Origin: Bufo bufo
Taxonomy: Eukaryota > Chordata > Amphibia > Anura > Bufonidae
Direction of reading: 5' to 3'
Assembly (NCBI RefSeq): GCF_905171765.1
Contig: NC_053392.1
Span: 369,687,442-369,751,441, forward strand
DNA: 64,000 nucleotides
In this document: positions 53,031 through 63,501 of the stretch, piece by piece
Layout of the letters: each line of letters starts with the position of its first letter
How positions within the stretch are numbered: position 1 is the first letter of the stretch
The notes under the pieces: model-generated
Seen by the model: the letters and a program-made list of their open reading frames with translations, nothing else
Databases searched by the model: none
What the model was told of the DNA's origin: nothing
Translations under genes and position numbers: made by a program

Positions 53031-53461
53031 CTCTTACCTTCCGTTCCTGTGAGCGCGCGCGCCTGTGTGCGCGCGTTCACAGGAAATCTCGCGTCTCGCG
53101 AGAGGACGCGCCGGCGCGTCCAGGAGGAATGAATCAACCACCTCCAGGACGCGTCTGTGCGTACAGCGGTCCGGAGGTGGTTAAACATACAATGTCACAA
53201 CCCTTTTCAATACACAGACATTTAACATCCCAAAATGGCACGCATTAGACCAGGAGTTCAAGTTAGTTTAAGTCCTTTGTGAACAATGAGGCCATTTGGG
53301 TTAACTAGCAGCACACTCTTCTCCTGGGTGGCCGTCCGTTCAGTAGTTCCAATCGGTATTTGGGGAAACACACGAACAGGGGCATACGGGCAGGAAATCC
53401 AGCGAAATGAAGGCAAACAGACGAACCAGCAATATAGGCCTATACAGATGGATCTGTCACA

Positions 53462-55704
53462 GAAACCACCCAAAAATGACCCCATTTTAGAAACTACACC
53501 CCTCAAGGTATTTAAAACTGATTTACAAACTTTGTTAACCCTTTAGGTGTTCAACAAGAATTAATGGAAAATAGAGATAAAGTTTTAAAATTTCACTTTT
53601 TTGGCGCATTTCCCATTTGAATAATTTTTTTTTCAGTTACAAAGCAAGGGTTAACAGCCAAACAAAACTCAATATTTATTGCCCTGATTCTGTCGTTTAC
53701 AGAAACACCCCATATGTGGTCGTAAACTGCTGTATGGGTACACAGTATTGCGTAGAGGGAAAGGAACACCATACGGTTTTTGGAAGGCAGATTTTGCTAA
53801 ACAGTTTTTTTGACACTATGTCCCATTTGAAGCCCCCCTGATGCACCCCTAGAGTAGAAACTCCAAAAAAGTGACCCCATTTTGGAAACTAGGGATAAGG
53901 TGGCAGTTTTGTTGGTACTATATTAGGGTACATATGATTTTTGGTTGCTCTATATTACACTTTTTGTGAGGCAAGGTAACAAGAAATAGCTGTTTTGGCA
54001 CCGTTTATATTTTTAGTTATTTACAAAATTCATCTGACAGGTTAGATCATTATAGAGCAGGTTGTTACGGACGTGACAATACCAAATATGACTACTTTTT
54101 TGGGTTGTTTGTTTCAGTTTTACATAACAAAGCATTTTTTAAAAAAAATATTTTTTGGTGTTTCCACATTCTGAAAGCCGTAGTTTTATGTATTTTTTGG
54201 GCGACTGTCTTGTGTAGGGGCTCATTTTTTCCAGAATGAGATGACGGTTTGATTGGTACTAATATAGGGTGCATATGACTTTTTGATCGCTTGCCATTAC
54301 ACTTTTTGTAATGTAAGGTGATAAAAAATGGCTTTTTTTACACAGTTTTTATTATTTATTTTTTTACAATATTCACCTCAGGGGTTAGGTCATGTGATAT
54401 TTTTATAGAGCAGATTATTATGGACGCGGCGATACCTAATATGTCTACTTTTTTTTTATTTATGTAAGTTTGCAAGAATAATTTCATTTTTGAAACAAAA
54501 AAAATCATGTTTTAGTGTCTCCATAGTCTGAGAGCCATATTTTTTTCAGTTTTTCGGTGATTGTCTTAGGTAGGGTATGATTTTTGCGGGATGAGATGAC
54601 GGTTTGATTGGCACTATTTTGGGGTGTGTGTGTGACTTTTTGATCGCTTGCTATTACACTTTTTGTGATGTTAGTTATTTTTTTTTACAGTATTCACCTG
54701 AGGGGTTAGGTCATGTGATATTTTTATAGAGCAGGTTGTATGGACGCGGCAATACCTAATACATATACTTTTTTTTATTTACTTAAGTTTTACACAATAA
54801 CAGCAAACAAAAAAAAAACTATGTTTTAGTGTCTCCATATTCTGAGCCATAGTCTTTTTTATTTTTTGGGCGATTGTCTTAGGTAGGGGCTCATTTTTTG
54901 TGGGATGAGGTGACGGTTAGATTGGTACTATATTTGGGGGTATACACCTTTTTGATCACTTGGTGTTGCACTTTTAGTGATGTAAGGTGACCAAAAAATG
55001 TTTTTTTAGCACAGTTTTTATTTTATTTTTTGACAGTGTTCACCTGAGGGGTTAGGTCATGTGTTAGATTTATAGAGCTGGTCGATACTGAAGCCTAATA
55101 TGTGTACTTTTCTTTTTTCCCCTATTTTTTACAAATTTTTTCCCTTTATTTTGGCAAAAGGATATTATTTTTTTACTTGAAACTTAAATTTTGTTGGGGG
55201 GGAAAACTTTATTTTTTTTTTTTTACTTTATTTTTTGTCCCACTCTGGAACTTCCACTTTTGGGGGTCTGATCCCCTTTACAATGCATTCTAATACTTCT
55301 GTATTGGAATGCATTGGCTATAAGTGTAATACAGTGTGTATTACACATACAGCTTCCTGCCTGTAAGATCCAGGGGGCTGGATCTCACAGGCTCTCCCCC
55401 GGAAGGCAGCCCCGATACCTAAGGAAGGCATTGCGCTGCCTTCTATGCCATCGGATCCCCGTCACAGCAGCACGGGGACCCGATGGCAGCTCCGATACGC
55501 GTGAGGACATCGCATGTGCCGCGGTCAGCGTTGACTGTGGCACATCAAGGGTTAATCAAGGGTTAATGATTTCACCAATGTCGGCGCATGCAGCAGGGGT
55601 CCGGCTATCAGTGACTGCCAGAATCCTGACGCTGATCGGGCGGGCGCAGCTCCTTAAGTCACTGGCATCTGTGCCGTACATGTACGGCGCGGGTCCTCTA
55701 CGGG
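53462..55704. repeat. Right part of TTAA element 1, with about 350-bp tandem blocks
   Basis: A/T-rich sequence with three or four loose repeats, each with GATGAGATGACGGTTTGATT, a TTACACTTTTTGTGATGT-like block and GGGTTAGGTCATGTGATATT (about 53900-55090). It ends with CCGTACATGTACGGCGCGGG. No gene. Confidence 0.65.
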
Positions 55705-55708
55705 TTAA

Positions 55709-56637
55709 TCTATTTCATTTAATGTTTGTGTGTGTCGTTAAAAGATATCAACACTATCCACTATAACAATGACATCTATAGCACCCCGCCCCCAAAACAG
55801 TGACCTCCACTGTCCCCCACCCCTTAACACTGCCCCCCACAGTGCACCGTCCTTAAAATTGGACCTCCACAGCAGCCAACCCCTTAACTTTGACCTTTAC
55901 AGCAGCCTTCCCCCTTAATAGTGGCCTTTACTCGATCGGGGGTGTGTCCTTTTGAACAGCTCATTTTAAGATAGCAGCACTGTTCTGTCTGACTGTGAGC
56001 TGCAGGGAGAAAGTCACCTTCCATCCCACCCCTGCAGCTGACCGAAGTTGATTTTTACCTTAATTTTTTCAATCCCCGTCGGCTCAGGAGTGGGAGGGGG
56101 CGTGACTTAACGAGGCCTGGGCGTGGCTTATCGGGACCTAGAAGTTGATTTTTAACTTTATTTTTTCAATCTCAGCCAGCTGAGGAATGTGAGGGGGCGT
56201 GGCCTAATTGGATAGGGGTGTGTACTTTTGAACAGCTCACTCTAAGACAGCAGCACTGTGCTGTCTGAGTGTAAGCTGCAGGGAGAAAGTCACCCTCCCT
56301 CCCACCCCTGCAGTTGACAGAAGTTAAATTTTACCTTCATTTTTTCAATCCCCGTAGGCTCAGGAGTGAGAGGGGCGTGGCTTAGCGGGACCTGGGGGTG
56401 GGGTTTTACATCTTTTGAGGGTGGACACATTGTGGCAGGGGGCATGTTCGGGCGCCTTCCTGCAAGAGTGACGCCCCTCTGGGCACCTTACTGGCTCAGT
56501 TGCATACCAAATAAACTGGATTTTCAGAGGATAAAAACATCTATTGCTGGAACAAAGGCACATCTGGAAATAAGGTAATAAGTGCTATTAGGCTATGGCT
56601 TTACTTCAATAGCGATTATCCTGGTGACAGGTTTCCT
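55709..56637. repeat. Non-coding, with a tandem duplication of about 280 bp
   Basis: TTTTGAACAGCTCA to GGCGTGGC-type blocks occur at about 55930-56115 and again at about 56210-56385. Upstream lies C-rich sequence with CCCCCACCCCTTAAC-type repeats. No gene recognised. Confidence 0.5.
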
Positions 56638-56641
56638 TTAA

Positions 56642-57113
56642 AAGGAACCTGTCAACTTTATGCTGCCCATACTCACGGCAGAGTAAATTAGAGACAGGTG
56701 AGTTGATTTCAGCCGTCTGTCATTTATAAGTTAAAAGTAAGTTGTTGCTGAGATCCAACATCACAATCATTGCAGACTGGGCCTGGAAAAGAGTCACGGA
56801 CACCTGAGAAGAGTCCTGGTTATTCATGAATTCCTGCTCTCCTGCCCACCTGCTGATGACTGACAGGCTTCTACCTAGTTTTCTCCCTTTCTCTCTAGGA
56901 GAGAACTGCCAATCATCAGCAGATGGGTAAGAGAGCAGGAGATTATGAATAACCATAACTCTTCTCAGGTAGATTTGACTGCAATGATTATGATTCTGGT
57001 TCTCAGCAACCACTTACTTTTAGCTCATGAGTGACACTGCTGAAATCAGCATTTCTGTCACTAATTTATGCTGCCGTCAGTGAGGTCAGCATATAGTTGA
57101 TGACAGGTTCCCT
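56642..57113. mobile_element. TTAA-flanked palindromic MITE
   Basis: Ends AAGGAACCTGTCA and inverted TGACAGGTTCCCT are flanked by TTAA (56638-56641 and 57114-57117). Internal blocks are mirrored around a centre near 56885. Non-coding. Confidence 0.75.
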
Positions 57114-57117
57114 TTAA

Positions 57118-58050
57118 AGCTCTCCTACAGTAGTGAACATAAATGGCTGGGTTGTTATGGAAACCTGGAGTAAAACTGTGTATGTGGAGACTGGAGGACC
57201 TGCGAGCTTCTATTGGCTGATAAGGGTCATGTGACCAAGTTTCTATTGGCTAATGCATTTTTGGGGAATATCTCAGGAACGGTACGTCTTAGAGAACTGA
57301 GACCCGGTCTAAAACCTTCCCGGACACCTGATGTACCTGTGTGCCAAATTTCATGATTGTAAATGCGACGGTGCGGATTCCTTTAGCGGACACACACACA
57401 CACACACACACATACACTCAGCTAAATCTGTCACCACACATACATCCACAGTAATCCAAGTCAAGTGTCATATGTGTTCTGTTATCCTAATTGTAATGTG
57501 TCCCCCCCCCATTGCTGATTAGTGCCTGCATTTCTGAGAAATTGTTGTCTTTTTGATATGTAAATTAGCTGTTTGAGTGACAGGTCCATGCAGGGGAAAT
57601 GTAACCTTTCCTGGCTTTATGCTCTCATGCGTGTGCCAGTGCTTTGGGCACATGTGCAGTACAGCCCTGATGCTTACCAGGGCTTAAGTTGTCTGTACTA
57701 GGAAGCCCTGGTAAGCATCATGGCTGTACTGCACGTGAGACGATTGTAGAAGTGCCGATGCCCACGAGAACACAGGGCCAGGCAAAATCACAGCTTTCCT
57801 GCCTGGCCCTGTTACTCAAAGCTGGTAAGTATGGGACTGGATGTGATAAAGAGTGGACTTTTTTTTGTCCAACGCGTTGCAATGGTGATGCCCTTGTTGC
57901 ACCAAACTGATTTGGATATCAAAAAATCACTGATTTCTTAGGAATGCAAGTACTGATCGGTATGGGGGGAAAAGTATCAGAATCAGGAGGCCAGAGCACA
58001 ACTGACATTTCACTTGGATTAATATGGAGGTATGTGGTGAATGATTCCCT
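57118..58050. other. Non-coding; (CA)n microsatellite and a 32-bp-arm hairpin
   Basis: A (CA)n run covers 57390-57412, after a GTGCCAAATTTCATGATTGT block that often precedes such runs. A hairpin has arms at 57654-57685 and 57703-57734 with one or two mismatches (GTGCAGTACAGCC / GGCTGTACTGCAC). No gene. Confidence 0.6.
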
Positions 58051-58054
58051 TTAA

Positions 58055-58300
58055 AGGAGTTGTTTTTCAAGTGGATCGCCTATCCTCAGGATAGTCCATA
58101 ACTAGCTGATGGCAAGGGTCTGACAGCCTGCACCCCGACTGCCACTACATTGTTGCTGGTGCCATGTAGCTCTGGTGCTGACTTCCGTCGATGATGCTAC
58201 ACAGACCAGATAATTGGCAGCGTGCGGGGAGTCGCATCCTCACTGATCAACTAGTGATGGCATATACTGGGAACGTTGAAAAACCCTAGAAACCCCTTTC
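58055..58300. mobile_element. Degraded TTAA-type MITE
   Basis: It starts AGGAGTTGTTTTTC after TTAA and ends AAACCCCTTTC, roughly inverted. It includes the CCTATCCTCAGGATAG dyad also found in the copy at 61032. The right TTAA is lost. Confidence 0.5.
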
Positions 58301-58952
58301 AGCATCTCCTACAGCATGGGTCCTTTTAATTAGCTGGCTCTCCATTACTGTCTGTAACAGTAATGTGATTCACTGAAAACCATTGGAAGGCCTCACTGAG
58401 GGATCATATTACACAGTACAGGTGGACAGTTTGAGGGAGTGAGGATGGGGAAAGGTACAGTGGGTTCCCTGCACACACATGAACACATAGAGACTCTTGC
58501 GAAACAGATCATCTTTCAGAAGGCATCAGCCTACTGTATATCACACCAGAGCTTGAATGAGCACAGAATTTCCTTTTTTTGCCATAAAATATTATTTATA
58601 ATGTCTGAGACACTCTGTTGCTGTGTATTTGTGTATGTCTGTAAGATGGGGATTATGCCGAAAGGCTGCCAGCTGTCATTTCTCATGGGTGAGAAAATAA
58701 GTTGTCATAGTATTGAGGGTTAGAGGATACAAGTCAGGAACCTCCGCTAGCCCATTAGAAGCAGGCACAGAAATGTGGGCAGGGGTGGGGGAGGAACTAG
58801 TGATCCTGAATGTAGGAGGAGATTTTAGCAGAGAGCACAGATGCCTTCATTAGTTAAGCTCAGAAAAAAATTGACAATTAGAGATGGAGTCAGAAGAGAG
58901 AAAACAAAAATAGTATCATACGACTGAGGCTCCCACATTTTTATTTACCTTT
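58301..58952. other. Non-coding intronic stretch
   Basis: No gene or clear element. A 94-codon open frame at 58439-58723 has no recognisable protein character. Confidence 0.4.
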
Positions 58953-59277
58953 GGCCTCATGCACACGACCGTAGTTATGGTCTGCATCCGAGCCGCGTTT
59001 TTTGCGGCTCGGATGCGGACCCATTAACTTCAATGGGGCCGCAAAAGATGCGGACAGCACTCCGTGTGCTGTCCGCATCCGTTGCTCCGTTCCGAGGCCC
59101 CGCAAAAAAAATATAGCATGTCCTATTCTTGGCCGTTTTGCGGACAAGAATAGGCATGTCTACAATGGGCCACCTGTTCCGTTCCGCAAATTGCAGAAGG
59201 CACACGGGCGGCTTCCGTTTTTTGCGGATCTGCGGTTTGTGGACCGCAAATAACAGCACGGTCGTGTGCATGAGGCC
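58953..59277. mobile_element. Short PIF/Harbinger-type MITE
   Basis: Ends GGCCTCATGCACACGACCGT are perfectly inverted, as in the element at 5812-8301. TTT flanks both sides as a 3-bp duplication. The 325-bp interior is palindromic and non-coding. Confidence 0.8.
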
Positions 59278-59280
59278 TTT

Positions 59281-59883
59281 AGAGTATGCACCAGGAAAAC
59301 TCCCAGTACATATGAAGGACAAATCCAGATGCCCCCATACACTCCATACAAGCCAACATAGTGTCCTTTTGACACACTTGCCAAGTATGTGTGGGCATCC
59401 TTTTTCTTTACCGTATAGATGAGCATAGTCTGATGGTATACAAAGGGAGATATATGCCACTGCAATCTTATTCAATAGTATAGGTATACAGCCTTTCGTT
59501 GGGGGTGTATGTAGGAGAAGACTACATATCTCTGAGGGGAGGAAAAAATGAGGTGTGAGCCTTACACTGTCAGAAATACTAATATTGTCATTACTGAATT
59601 ACATACACAATAGCTTATTTGAAAAAATTACTTGCCAAGAATAAAAAAATTGCAAATTTCCTCTTTTTCCAAAAAGAAAAGAAAACATAGCCTCTTATGT
59701 CACCAAATGTAAGGTAACCATCCTATAACTCTATGCTCAACATTTTAAACAGACCTTGAAGCATAACTTGGATAATAAGTAAGCCAGTATCTCATTAGTA
59801 CAGAGTTTAGAGCTGGCCTAACTAGGTGAGGGACCTTGGTCAGGATCTGAGGGGTCCTAGTTCTCCATATGGAGAGCATCTAA
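59281..59883. other. Non-coding intronic stretch
   Basis: Nothing recognisable seen. Confidence 0.4.
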
Positions 59884-59885
59884 TA

Positions 59886-60172
59886 GGTGTAAGAAGTCTT
59901 ATAGACCAGGCAATGCTTCTCTGGGTTTCTGGGAAAATATGCAAATTAATTATCTTTCAAAAAAGAAAGCTGTGTCTTTTATGCTACCAGGATTACGCAT
60001 TATTCAAGTTATGCTTCAAGGCCTGTTTGAAGCTTTGCCTTATAAGACAGCTACCTTACATCTGGTGACATTAGAGGCTCAGCTGTTTTTTCTTTTTAGA
60101 AAAAAAGCAAATTTACATATTTTTCCCAGAAACCTAGAGGATCATTGCCTGGTCTATAAGACTTCTTACACC
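59886..60172. mobile_element. TA-flanked palindromic MITE (Tc1/mariner-type)
   Basis: Ends GGTGTAAGAAGTCTTATAGA and the inverse at 60153-60172 are flanked by TA (59884-59885 and 60173-60174). The arms extend inward for about 80 bp with mismatches. No coding capacity. It lies 80 bases from a TMEM244 exon. Confidence 0.7.
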
Positions 60173-60254
60173 TAGTATCCATTGCCAAGGATACAGACAA
60201 TAAATTCAAGAATGATCAGACAATAATAACATTAGCAAAAAAACATATATTTAC

Positions 60255-60299
60255 CTATGGAGGTCCACCACTGTGCCGTAATGGGGATTTCCATATTAA
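60255..60299 (-). CDS. TMEM244: TMEM244, penultimate coding exon
   Basis: This is a 45-base exon, too short for simple frame scans. The acceptor is TTTTTCTTTCTGTAG and the donor GTAAAT. It contributes two bases, 14 codons (NMEIPITAQWWTSI) and one base, so both flanking introns are phase 1. The conserved WW pair and the preceding E-I/F-P match what I recall of TMEM244 between its last two membrane segments. Joined in phase to the neighbouring exons, the protein reads on without interruption. Its small size and good fit on both sides make chance unlikely. It lies between two mobile elements and is itself undamaged. Confidence 0.75.
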   Translation of the reverse strand, partial: LIWKSPLRHSGGPP

Positions 60300-60305
60300 C
60301 TACAG

Positions 60306-60598
60306 AAAGAAAAATTTAAAATAAATTGCACAGCTTGGGTTTCACACTTTACCGTTCAGACTTTTAATTAACGGGTGCATTCAAGTATAAAGTCAGCTGT
60401 AAAGTGGGAATTGAAATTTTAACTTGTCTTAGGCTCTATTGGCTTATAGTTACATTTATTAACTAGAGCATGAAATGTGTTCATTAGGAACATCTCACCG
60501 GTAATATTCAATGAACCTCTAAACTTCAGCATGTGCTAGCTTTTCTCTATAGTATGTGACATTTTGCAACAGTTTACTATAAATTTACAGTGTATATG
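60306..60598. other. Non-coding intron between TMEM244 exons
   Basis: This is the start of the 1947-bp intron 60300-62246 as read on the plus strand. No feature beyond the SINE and MITE listed next. Confidence 0.5.
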
Positions 60599-60860
60599 TA
60601 GCACGGTGGCTCAATGGTTAGCACTGGTGCCTTGCAGCACTGGGATCCAAGGTTTGAATCTGACCAAGGACAACATCTGCATGGAGTTTGTATGTTCTTC
60701 CTGTGTTTGTGTGGGTTTACTCTGGGTACTCTGGTTTCCTCCCACACTCGAAAGACATACTGATAGGGAACTTAGATTGTGAGCCCCATTGGGAACAGCT
60801 TGATGCTAATGTCTGTAAAGCGCTGCAGAAAATGTCAACGCGAATAAAATAAATTATTAT
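60599..60860 (+). mobile_element. tRNA-derived SINE
   Basis: The head GTAGCACGGTGGCTCAATGG with TTAGCACTGG resembles a tRNA A box, and GGTTTGAATCT about 30 bases later resembles a B box. A conserved body (TTCCTCCCACACTCGAAAGA) and an AATAAAATAAAT-type tail follow. It is a pol III-type retroposon that depends on a LINE. The exact family is not named. Confidence 0.65.
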
Positions 60861-61031
60861 GTAATTGGCAGATTCTCTCAACAAATTTCTGCAACTAAAT
60901 GTAGAAATGATTAGATAGGATAAGCATGTTTTAAAAAACATCCAGACCATGGGTGGACATACTACATGTTCAATCTGTACAGCTGCAGGGGGAACCAGAA
61001 GGTAGGGGGGCGCAATGCAATGCAACCTTAA

Positions 61032-61404
61032 ATGGGTTGTCCAAGATCAGGAATTAAAAATTGATGATCTATCCTCAGGATAGGTCACCAATATCTGATT
61101 GGTGGAGACCAGTTTTTGGCAAGATGCAAGTTGCTCGAGCAAGTGCTGCATCCCATTCCTTGGTCTGTGACATCACATCCATCAGTTACTGTACATAACC
61201 TTTCTGCAGATCAGTGCCATTCAAGTGAATAGGAGTGAACCGTGTTGTGCTTGGCATACTATGAAGTCACAGTGCTCATCTGAGTGCTTCAGCCACTTCA
61301 AACAGCTGATTGGCAGGGGTTCTGGGAGTCAGACCTCTACTGATCTGATATTGATTACTTATCCTGTGGATAGGTCATCAACTTTAAAGATTGTTACAAA
61401 CCCC
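61032..61404. mobile_element. TTAA-flanked MITE
   Basis: TTAA flanks both sides (61028-61031 and 61405-61408). The ends ATGGGTTGTCC and, inverted, GGGGTTTGTAAC are similar. The dyad CTATCCTCAGGATAGGTCA is mirrored near 61355-61380. Non-coding. Confidence 0.65.
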
Positions 61405-61408
61405 TTAA

Positions 61409-62246
61409 AGGTAGCTTTTTATGATCCATTAAATTCCATGTAAGTACTTGAGATAATGAAATTCATGACTCTCAATTACTGTTTAATAGTTAGAAGTACG
61501 TAAAAGGAGTGCTCCATCATAAGCTGCAATTTTTGCACAGGGGCCTTCAGCTGTCTGCGTCCACCACTGTACAGTATGGTCAGAAGAGGTCAAGTAGAGA
61601 CTTATCTCCTATACAAATGTGACAATAATGTTATCAGTTTATGTTCCCCCCACCCTATAAGGCATATACTGTAGCTCTAGAGTGCTCATTGCATCAGATG
61701 CTTCAGGTGTATACAGTATACAGAGTTCAGCCTGTTCCAAGATGTTTGGTAAAACAGTCAACACATTTAAACCACAACATTGCGCTAGACAACAATTATA
61801 GAATGGCGTCCTTAGGAGTGGAAAATTTGTTCAGGGGTTTACAATAGATTTTTGTACTGTGCTGTCTCCCCCCCTCCTTCCTTCACCAACGTACGGTATG
61901 AAGAAATTCCTGATTGCAATTGGCATTCACAAATCATCAAGGTACGGCTGCACGTTCAGGTTTCCGGATGTGGTTTTTAGAAGCCAAACAAGAGGAGAAG
62001 TCATATCTGTTCTATATACTTTTTCCCCTTTTATCATCCACACCTGTTTTTGGCGCCCAAAACTGCATCAGGAAACCTGACCATGTGGCCGTACCCTTAG
62101 ATTTTTCGTTTTCTTCCCTTTTGCAATATCTGAAACATATCATGTGAAGAAAGTTGATTTCTTATTCTATCATTTTGAATATATCAGTCTGAATGCGTTA
62201 CTTTATCGATGACTTTAGTATTTTTGTAAATGCCAGTATGACTTAC
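61409..62246. other. Non-coding intronic stretch
   Basis: Nothing recognised. Open frames of 60-80 codons here look random. Confidence 0.45.
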
Positions 62247-62372
62247 CCAGTGAAACCACAGTGATATGAATCACAGTTACTGTGCAACCATAGTCCCAAA
62301 TCCATTCCTCCACAACCAAAACAAATAGGATGCTGCTCACCAGAAATGTGGCTTCCAGAGAAATCAAGTTTG
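62247..62372 (-). CDS. TMEM244: TMEM244, internal exon with the conserved VVEEW core
   Basis: This 126-base exon has acceptor TTTCTAATGTAG and a strong donor GTAAGT. It supplies two bases, 41 codons and one base (phase 1 at both ends). The protein reads NLISLEATFLVSSILFVLVV, a membrane segment, then EEWIWDYGCTVTVIHITVVS, which begins a further hydrophobic segment. The VVEEWxWDY motif is the signature I recall for TMEM244, a small vertebrate multi-pass membrane protein of uncertain function. Spliced to the 45-base exon and the last exon, it forms a continuous C-terminal half of about 85 residues. Exons encoding the N-terminus are not in the 1.1 kb up to the Tc1 element and should lie outside the window. 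Confidence 0.8.
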
Positions 62373-62414
62373 CTACATTAGAAAGAAAAATAATTATATA
62401 AAAAAATTTGAGAT

Positions 62415-62505
62415 ACCGTATTTTTTGCCCTATAAGACGCACTTCCTCCCTCAAAAAAAGTGGGAGGAAAATGGCAGTGCGTCTTATGGGGCGAAGGCTG
62501 CCATT
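62415..62505. repeat. Terminal hairpin of a MITE
   Basis: GCCCTATAAGACGCACT and AGTGCGTCTTATGGGGCGAA are inverted around CCCTCAAAAAAAGTGGGAGG. This pattern recurs at the ends of non-coding elements in tetrapod genomes, to my knowledge. Only one terminus is seen. Confidence 0.5.
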
Positions 62506-62604
62506 TTTACACTGATACACCGCCGACCCCAAGCTGCACAGCGTGGCCGGCGTGTGTATCAGCGAGGAGGGAGGAGGGGCTGGGGGCCGGCCTTTAGTTT
62601 ATTA

Positions 62605-63078
62605 ATGGCAGCGGGGCCCAGTGCAGTCACTGTATTCTATTGCACTGGGCCCCGCTCACTGTACTAATGGTATCTGTAACTGCAGGCAGGCAATGGTTAA
62701 CTATACATATGTTCGATCCAGCACTGAGCAGCCTGTACTTACGATCATAGCAGGCTGGATGCTGGAGGCAGGAGGCTGGGCGAGCGGGCGGGCACTGGCA
62801 GCGTAACTTCCTACGTCACGTGCCCGCTCCGCCCACTTTATGAATGAAGCAGGCGGCGCAGGCACGTGACATAGGAAGTTACGCTGCCAGTGCCCGCCCG
62901 CCCAGCCTCCTGCCTCCAGCATCCAGCCTGCTATGATCGTAAGTACAGGCTGCTCAGTGCTGGATCGAACATATGTATAGTTAACCATTGCCTGCCTGCA
63001 GTTACAGATACCATTAGTACAGTGAGCGGGGCCCAGTGCAATGGAATACAATGACTGCACTGGGCCCCCGCTGCCATT
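62605..63078. repeat. Large palindrome with about 235-bp arms
   Basis: The arm from GGCAGCGGGGCCCAGTGCAG (62607) to about 62829 is mirrored from about 62852 to 63078 with few mismatches. The centre is near 62841. Open frames on opposite strands therefore give the same peptide, and none is a gene. It lies just upstream of a TMEM244 exon. Confidence 0.85.
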
Positions 63079-63109
63079 TAAAAACTAGTGTAGATGCCAG
63101 CCCCCACCC

Positions 63110-63495
63110 CCTGTATTGGGGATCATTCACAGTGACTGACACTGTTATGGGGGGGATCTGTGGATGTCAAATAGCATAAGATTCTATTTATCTGTCATCC
63201 ACAGATCCCCCATTTCAGTGTCATGCCATCCACAGATGCCCCCATAACAGTGCCATCCACAGACGTCCCCATAACAGTGTCAGCCACAGACCCCCATAAC
63301 AGTGTCAGCCAGAGACCCCCATAACAGTGTCAGCCAGAGACCCCCATAACAGTGTCAGCCACAGACCCCCATAACAGTGTCAGCCGCAGACCCCCATAAC
63401 AGTGCCATCCACATACCCCCATAACAGTGCCATCCACAGATCCCCATAACAGTGCCATCCACAGACCCCCCTAACAGTGCCATCCACAGACCCCC
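63110..63495. repeat. 26-bp minisatellite related to 29905-31165
   Basis: Units of the form ATAACAGTGCCATCCACAGA or GTGTCAGCCACAGA plus CCCCC are repeated about a dozen times. The shared CAGTGCCATCCACAGA core links it to the larger array. Confidence 0.85.
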
Positions 63496-63501
63496 ATAAT
63501 A

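Larger units (their letters stand above)
48324..53180. mobile_element. TTAA element 2 (piggyBac-type, non-autonomous, 4.9 kb)
   Basis: It begins CCACCTCAGCCCCC and ends GGTCCGGAGGTGG, flanked by TTAA (48320-48323 and 53181-53184). It has no transposase. The interior consists of A/T-rich sequence, alternating inverted repeats (about 48940-51000), a tandem array (51540-52760) and hairpins near the right end. Open frames of 60-140 codons inside it are repeat shadows. Confidence 0.85.
40958..53461 (-). mobile_element. Gmr1-like Ty3/gypsy-type LTR retrotransposon with nested insertions
   Basis: Two LTRs beginning TGTTACGACACTCACC and ending GATCTGTCACA bound the element. After removal of the inserted Tc1 (left LTR) and TTAA element (right LTR), each is 767 bp, and every stretch I compared is identical. 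The flanks GAATC (left) and GAAAC (right) are a plausible 5-bp target duplication with one change. The element without insertions is about 6.1 kb. Its gene order on the minus strand is gag, protease, integrase, reverse transcriptase, RNase H. Confidence 0.92.
47834..53461 (-). repeat. 5' LTR, interrupted by TTAA element 2
   Basis: LTR sequence covers 47834-48323 and 53185-53461. The inserted element 48324-53180 is flanked by TTAA that occurs once in the other LTR (CACCATTTAAACATAC near 41445). Confidence 0.92.
40511..55704. mobile_element. TTAA element 1 (piggyBac-type, non-autonomous), split by the LTR element
   Basis: The element starts CCCCTTCAGGACCC after TTAA (40507-40510) and ends GGGTCCTCTACGGG before TTAA (55705-55708), so the ends are imperfect inverted repeats. 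The parts 40511-40957 and 53462-55704 total about 2.7 kb. They are A/T-rich, with no transposase. The LTR element fills the gap. Confidence 0.7.

Noticed and set aside
55314..55766. 150-codon plus-strand frame
   Set aside because: It spans the right end of TTAA element 1 and its flank, so it crosses an element boundary and has no protein features.
60599..60680. Possible functional tRNA gene
   Set aside because: A- and B-box-like sequences are present, but no cloverleaf with proper acceptor pairing is visible. The conserved body and A-rich tail after it mark a tRNA-derived SINE.
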